A stretch of 64,000 nt of DNA from the NCBI GenBank assembly GCA_963757125.1, contig CAVWQP010000009.1, positions 434,001 through 498,000 of the forward strand. Reading direction: 5' to 3'. Each line of letters opens with the position of its first letter. Positions within the stretch are counted from its first letter, which is position 1. Shown here one piece after another: positions 60,555 through 64,000 of the stretch. The stretch is from CAVVSD01 sp963757125 (GTDB lineage: Bacteria; Actinomycetota; Thermoleophilia; Solirubrobacterales; Solirubrobacteraceae). The notes below the pieces were generated by a model. The model saw nothing but the letters and a program-made list of their open reading frames with translations, had not been told where the DNA came from and searched no databases. The position numbers were made by a program, and so were the translations under genes.

Positions 60555-61493
60555 ATGAGACTGCAGGGCCTGCATCACGTCACGATGCTCACCGCCGACG
60601 CGCGCGAGAACCTCCGGTTCGGCTCGGAGGTGCTGGGGCTGCGCTTCGTCAAGAAGACGATCCATTTCGACTTCGGCCAGTTCTACCACCTGTACTTCGC
60701 CGACGAGGACGCGACGCCGGGCGCGGTCCTGACCTGGTTCGAGATGCCCGATTTGCCCCAGGGAGAGGCCGGCGCGGGGATGATCCACACCATCGAGCTC
60801 GGCGTCGGCTCGGCCGAGGCCCTCGGCTTCTGGGAGGAGCGCCTGAACCGCGTCGGGTATCCGGTGCGCCGCGAGGACGGGGCGCTGCACTTCGAGGACC
60901 ACGACGGGCTGCACTTCGCGCTGGTCGTGGCCGGGTCGGGCAACCCGCCGTTGCGGGCCGCGCACCCGGAGATCCCGGCGCAGCACGCGATTGTCGGGAT
61001 CGAGGGCGCCCGCGCGTACGCCGAGGACCCGGCGGCGGCGAATCCGGTGTTGACCGACGTGCTCGGCTTCACCGACCTCGGCGACGGCGCCTACCGGCTC
61101 GACGGCGAGCTGCGCACGTTCGGCTGGGCGTACGATCCGGCGCCCGAGACCCCGGGCGAGCCGCGCGGGCGCGGGAGCGTCGCGCACATCGCGTGGGCGT
61201 CCGCCGACGCCGACCATCTGGAGTGGCAGCGACTCCTGCGGGAGGCGGGGCAAGATGTCACCGAGGTGAAGGACCGCGACTACTTCCGGTCGATCTACCT
61301 GCTCGAGCCCTCAGGCGTGCGGTTCGAGCTGGCCACGCTGTCGCCCGGCTTCACGCGCGACGAGGATTCCGAACACCTCGGCGAGGAGCTCTGCATCCCG
61401 ACGCAGTACTCCGACCGTCGGGAGGAACTCGAGCGGACGCTGACGCCGTTGACCAACCCGCGTACCGCCTGGCGGAAGCACGAGCCGGCCTGA
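60555..61493 (+). CDS. Ring-cleaving dioxygenase of the VOC superfamily (LinE/MhqO-like), copy 2
   Basis: The product has 312 residues, a clear paralogue of the protein encoded at 41140-42057. It opens with LQGLHHVTMLTADARENLRF, then FVKKTIHFDFGQFYHLYFAD, SVAHIAWASADADH and GVRFELATLSPGFTRDED. The Fe(II) ligands (His of HHVT, His of AHIAW, Glu of RFELA) are conserved, so extradiol or hydroquinone-type ring cleavage is expected. Both copies share the ending ELERTLTPL.(N/D)PR. It probably cleaves the ring after the VAO-type oxidase has acted. Confidence 0.9.
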   Translation: MRLQGLHHVTMLTADARENLRFGSEVLGLRFVKKTIHFDFGQFYHLYFADEDATPGAVLTWFEMPDLPQGEAGAGMIHTIELGVGSAEALGFWEERLNRVGYPVRREDGALHFEDHDGLHFALVVAGSGNPPLRAAHPEIPAQHAIVGIEGARAYAEDPAAANPVLTDVLGFTDLGDGAYRLDGELRTFGWAYDPAPETPGEPRGRGSVAHIAWASADADHLEWQRLLREAGQDVTEVKDRDYFRSIYLLEPSGVRFELATLSPGFTRDEDSEHLGEELCIPTQYSDRREELERTLTPLTNPRTAWRKHEPA

Positions 61494-61524
61494 GGAGACC
61501 CACGCCATCGCCACCGTGACACGG

Positions 61525-62604
61525 TCAGACGACCTCCAGCGGCGTGACCTCGTGGAGCGCCGGAAGCACCTCCTCCGCGAACAGCCGGGACTCCTCCAGG
61601 GAGAAGGATTCGACGACGAGCCGGCGCGCGCCGGTTTCCTCGAGTGTCTGCAGGAGGCTGTCGCGCACCTGGTCGGGGGTGCCGACGACGGCGATCGCGG
61701 GGCGTCGTCCCTTGGGGCCGTCGGAGACGAGGATCTCGGCGTCGGTCGTGGGAGGCGGTGCTCCGCCGCGCTCGACGTACATCGCGATGAAGCGCTCGAT
61801 GGAGATGACCATGCGCTCGAGCTTGCGCTGGGCCTCCTGCTCGGTCTCGGCGATGGCGACGAAGCGCTCGACCATGCAGTTCGCGCCGGTGAGCTGGTGG
61901 CCGTGCTCGCTGCCGACCGCCGTGAGGTGGTCGAGCGCGTCGCGGTGGTCGGCGTGGGTGCCGAAGTTGCGCATGACGTTCCAGCCGTTGCGCGCGGCGA
62001 TCTCCGTCGTCGCCTGGCTTGCGCCGCCGAGCCAGACGGGCAGGGGGTCCTGCAGCGGCGGCGTGGCGATCGTCGTCGGGCGGGGCACCTGCCAGAACTC
62101 GCCGTCGAACGTGAAGTCGCGCTCGGTCAGCGCGATGCGCAGCAGCTCGACCCCCTCGACCCACCGCCGCATGAACACGTCGTCCGGCATGACCCGTCCG
62201 AGTGTCAGCCCGACCTCGCCCGGGACGCCGCGCCCGATGCCGAGCTCGAAGCGGCCGTCGCTGAGGGCGTCGAGCGTGCCCGCCTCCTCGGCGACGCGGA
62301 TCGGGTTGTAGAGCGGCAGCACGGTGACCGCCGTGCCGAGGCGGATCCGGCTGGTGCGGGTCGCGGCGGCCGCGAGGAGGAGGTGGGGGGCGGGGCACGC
62401 GAACGCGCGGGCATGGTGCTCGGTGACCGTGAGGCCGTCGAAGCCCAGCTCCTCGGCCTCCACCGCGAAGTCGACGAAGTCGAGGATCTGGCGCTGCTGC
62501 CAGCGCGGGTCGTCGTAGTCGGGGGCGGGATCGTCGGTGTGAAGTCCGACGCCGTAGGTGTGGACCACCTTGATCCGGTCTGGGTCATCACTGAGCTTGG
62601 GCAT
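61525..62604 (-). CDS. LLM-class flavin-dependent oxidoreductase
   Basis: The product has 359 residues. Luciferase-like core: FVDFAVEAEELGFDGLTVTE, EHHARAFACPAPHLLLAAAA, RIRLGTAVTVLPLYNPIRVA, GRFELGIGRGVPGEVG, and VGTPDQVRDSLLQTLEETGA near the end. This is the FMNH2-dependent monooxygenase fold, a different subgroup from the one encoded at 6404-7687. A flavin reductase is not adjacent. It is convergent with the dioxygenase and divergent from the TetR gene (87 bp), with an operator-like palindrome between, so TetR control is likely. Confidence 0.9.
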   Translation of the reverse strand: MPKLSDDPDRIKVVHTYGVGLHTDDPAPDYDDPRWQQRQILDFVDFAVEAEELGFDGLTVTEHHARAFACPAPHLLLAAAATRTSRIRLGTAVTVLPLYNPIRVAEEAGTLDALSDGRFELGIGRGVPGEVGLTLGRVMPDDVFMRRWVEGVELLRIALTERDFTFDGEFWQVPRPTTIATPPLQDPLPVWLGGASQATTEIAARNGWNVMRNFGTHADHRDALDHLTAVGSEHGHQLTGANCMVERFVAIAETEQEAQRKLERMVISIERFIAMYVERGGAPPPTTDAEILVSDGPKGRRPAIAVVGTPDQVRDSLLQTLEETGARRLVVESFSLEESRLFAEEVLPALHEVTPLEVV

Positions 62605-62633
62605 GACGGGACCCTTCGCAGCCTCGCGGTCCG

Positions 62634-62652
62634 TTTGTCAACACGTGTCAAA
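62634..62652 (+). promoter_or_regulatory. Candidate TetR operator between the LLM and TetR genes
   Basis: TTTGTCA-ACACG-TGTCAAA is a 19-bp near-palindrome (six of seven pairs). It lies in the divergent intergenic region in AT-richer DNA (TCAAATTTTCC) unlike its surroundings. TAGAGT (62679-62684), 7 nt before the TetR ATG, is its probable -10 element. Confidence 0.55.
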
Positions 62653-62691
62653 TTTTCCTGACGCATGTCGAAGCGGCGTAGAGTGCGCGTC

Positions 62692-63329
62692 ATGACCAAG
62701 AGCGCGACGACGCGACGGCGCCCGCAGACCTCGCGGGGGGACGTCCGCGAGGCCCGCCTGCTGGAGATCGCGGAGGGGCTGTTGCGCGACGGGCGCTTCG
62801 AGGCGACCTCGATCGCCGAGATCGCAGCCGCGGCGGACATCACCCGGTCGGCCTTCTACTTCTACTTCGCCTCCAAGGAGCGGTTGCTGGAGCGTCTGAT
62901 CGAGACGACGCTCACCGAGTTCATCGACCGCCGCCTGTCCGATCTGGACGCCCGGGACGCGCCTCCGGCCGAGCGGTTGGGCCGCCTGCTGCACGGCGTC
63001 GCGGAGATGTGGGTCGAGCACGGCGTGGTCCTGTCCGCCGCTGCGGAGCTCGCGGCCAGCGTGCCGGCGCTGTTCGACCGCATCGCCGGCGTCATCGCGT
63101 CAGGGGTCGAGACGCTGACGCCCGTCCTGGCGGAGCACGACGGGGACACCGACCCGTGGCCGTGCGCGAGACGGTCTCCGCCCTGCTGTGGATGGGCGAG
63201 CGCACGTTCTACGTGCTCGCCCGAAGCGACCCGTCGCCGGAGGAGTACCACGCACTCGCCGACCGGCTCTTCGTCGTCTGGGTGCGTGCTGTCGGCATCG
63301 AGAACGAGCCTGCAGGGGGTGGCGCGTGA
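62692..63329 (+). pseudogene. TetR-family regulator, one frameshift
   Basis: The N-terminal part from ATG 62692 has a normal TetR HTH (REARLLEIAEGLLRDGRFEA, IAEIAAAADITRSAFYFYFA, SKERLLERLIETTLTE). It runs on to VETLTPVLAEHDGDTDP. After ~63155 the expected C-terminal helices (VAVRETVSALLWMGERTFYV, LADRLFVVWVRAVG) are in another frame and end at 63329. One missing base in 63153-63157 explains this. The joined length of ~212 residues is normal. It is divergent from the LLM monooxygenase and is the likely repressor of it. Sequencing error is a likely cause of the break. Confidence 0.8.
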
Positions 63330-63405
63330 ATGCAGCGGCGACCACGCGCCGCCCTCCCCGCGCTCCTCGCCCTCACCGCCTCGACGTCACCTGGAAAGGA
63401 CGCGC

Positions 63406-64000
63406 ATGAGCATCTCCGAACCGGTCCCCGGCCTGCACCGGATCCCCTTGATGGGAGGCTTCGTCGCCGCCTACCTCCTCGCCCACGACGGGGAGCTGAC
63501 GCTCGTCGACACCGGCCCACCGGGCAGCCTCCCGGAGATCGAGGACGCCGCCCGCGCAGCCGGCCTGGACATCGGCGACGTGACGCGGATCGTCGTCACG
63601 CACGCCCATGCCGACCACAGCGGCTCGGCGGCCGCGGTCCGCGAGCGCACCGGCGCACCGATCGTCATGTCGGCGGCGGACGCCCGGCTCATCGCGTCGG
63701 GCTGGTCCTCGCGCGGGCTCTCGATCCTGCCGGGCCAGGAGGACACGCTGCCGTTGCCGCCCGGCGTGACCGCGGAGGTTCTCGCGCAGCCTGCGCCGGC
63801 CGAGCCGTTCGACGTCGACACCGAACTGGCGGAGGGATCCGTGCCGGGCGTCGCCGACCTCGAGGCGATCGCGACGCCCGGGCACTGCGAGGGCCAGATG
63901 TCGCTGCTCTGGCGGCGTCAGGGCGGCGTGCTGCTCTGCGGCGACGCGGCCGGCAACTTCGACGCGCTCGCCATCGCGGCCGTGGGCGAGGACTTCGACG
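63406..64000 (+). CDS. Metallo-beta-lactamase fold hydrolase (N-terminal part, cut by window end)
   Basis: ATG 63406 follows GAAAGGACGCGC. The visible 198 residues show the opening GLHRIPLMGGFVAAYLLAHD, LTLVDTGPPGS, the zinc motif VVTHAHADHSGSAAAV (HxHxDH), the His of AIATPGHCEGQMSLL, and the Asp of VLLCGDAAGNF: four of the usual metal-site elements in order. The end is outside the window. It follows the TetR gene by 76 bp on the same strand. It may be a lactonase, thioesterase or glyoxalase II-like step of the catabolic cluster. Confidence 0.88.
   Translation, partial: MSISEPVPGLHRIPLMGGFVAAYLLAHDGELTLVDTGPPGSLPEIEDAARAAGLDIGDVTRIVVTHAHADHSGSAAAVRERTGAPIVMSAADARLIASGWSSRGLSILPGQEDTLPLPPGVTAEVLAQPAPAEPFDVDTELAEGSVPGVADLEAIATPGHCEGQMSLLWRRQGGVLLCGDAAGNFDALAIAAVGEDFD

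Overview
This 64 kb window comes from a very GC-rich, gene-dense bacterial chromosome, most likely an actinobacterium of the Thermoleophilia/Solirubrobacterales type (Conexibacter- or Patulibacter-like). The lineage is inferred from GTG/TTG starts, ATGA/GTGA coupled genes, a SARP/BTAD regulator, a secreted FN3-plus-FecR-like protein, a RecQ with a UvrD-type C-terminal extension, and the order uvrC-rapZ-gap-pgk-tpiA-gpmI. No insertion sequence, phage gene, CRISPR array or rRNA was seen.

Layout. (1) 1-4385: the end of a short-chain dehydrogenase, a small unknown protein, a TcuA/fumarate-reductase-like flavoprotein, a GT39-type membrane glycosyltransferase and a RibD-like reductase. (2) 4465-18707: a catabolic region with a LysR regulator, a FAH-family hydrolase, an LLM flavin monooxygenase and a cyclase/amidohydrolase. 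It continues with a broken acyl-CoA-dehydrogenase-like flavoprotein beside a shortened AraC regulator, a second cyclase with an IclR regulator, a three-subunit molybdenum hydroxylase, a CocE/NonD hydrolase and a MetE-like methyltransferase. (3) 18831-32995: a SARP regulator, small unknown proteins, a MarR/MFS pair, a GMC oxidoreductase, a SMARCAL1-like SNF2 ATPase, a CHASE2-HD-GYP sensor, an FN3/FecR-like secreted protein, an aldo-keto reductase, an HDOD protein and RecQ. (4) 33024-40406: uvrC, rapZ and the glycolytic run gap-pgk-tpiA-gpmI. (5) 40432-55848: TauE, a ring-cleaving dioxygenase/MarR pair, a TetR/MFS pair, tgt, a phosphoesterase-lipoprotein-Ser/Thr kinase operon, an M48 protease, rlmH, argS and a cytochrome c maturation set (tlpA-ccmH-ccdA). 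(6) 55916-64000: tRNA-Gly(CCC), about 0.9 kb without genes, then a second catabolic cluster (SDR, VAO-type oxidase, AraC, ring-cleaving dioxygenase, LLM monooxygenase, TetR, metallo-beta-lactamase fold protein) that runs off the end.

How the genes work together: both catabolic regions combine flavin or molybdenum hydroxylation with hydrolytic or oxidative ring opening, and each carries several one-component regulators beside its operons. The substrates cannot be read from the sequence.

Data quality: at least six single-base frame breaks interrupt otherwise well-conserved genes, including the glycolytic gpmI. Five are an extra base, usually a G, and one is a missing base. Two neighbouring genes (flavoprotein and AraC, 8.5-10.4 kb) also look internally shortened. 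Sequencing or assembly errors are the simplest explanation for the single-base breaks. Many genes have a TANNNT-like hexamer 6-12 nt before the start codon and no Shine-Dalgarno sequence, which suggests widespread leaderless transcription.
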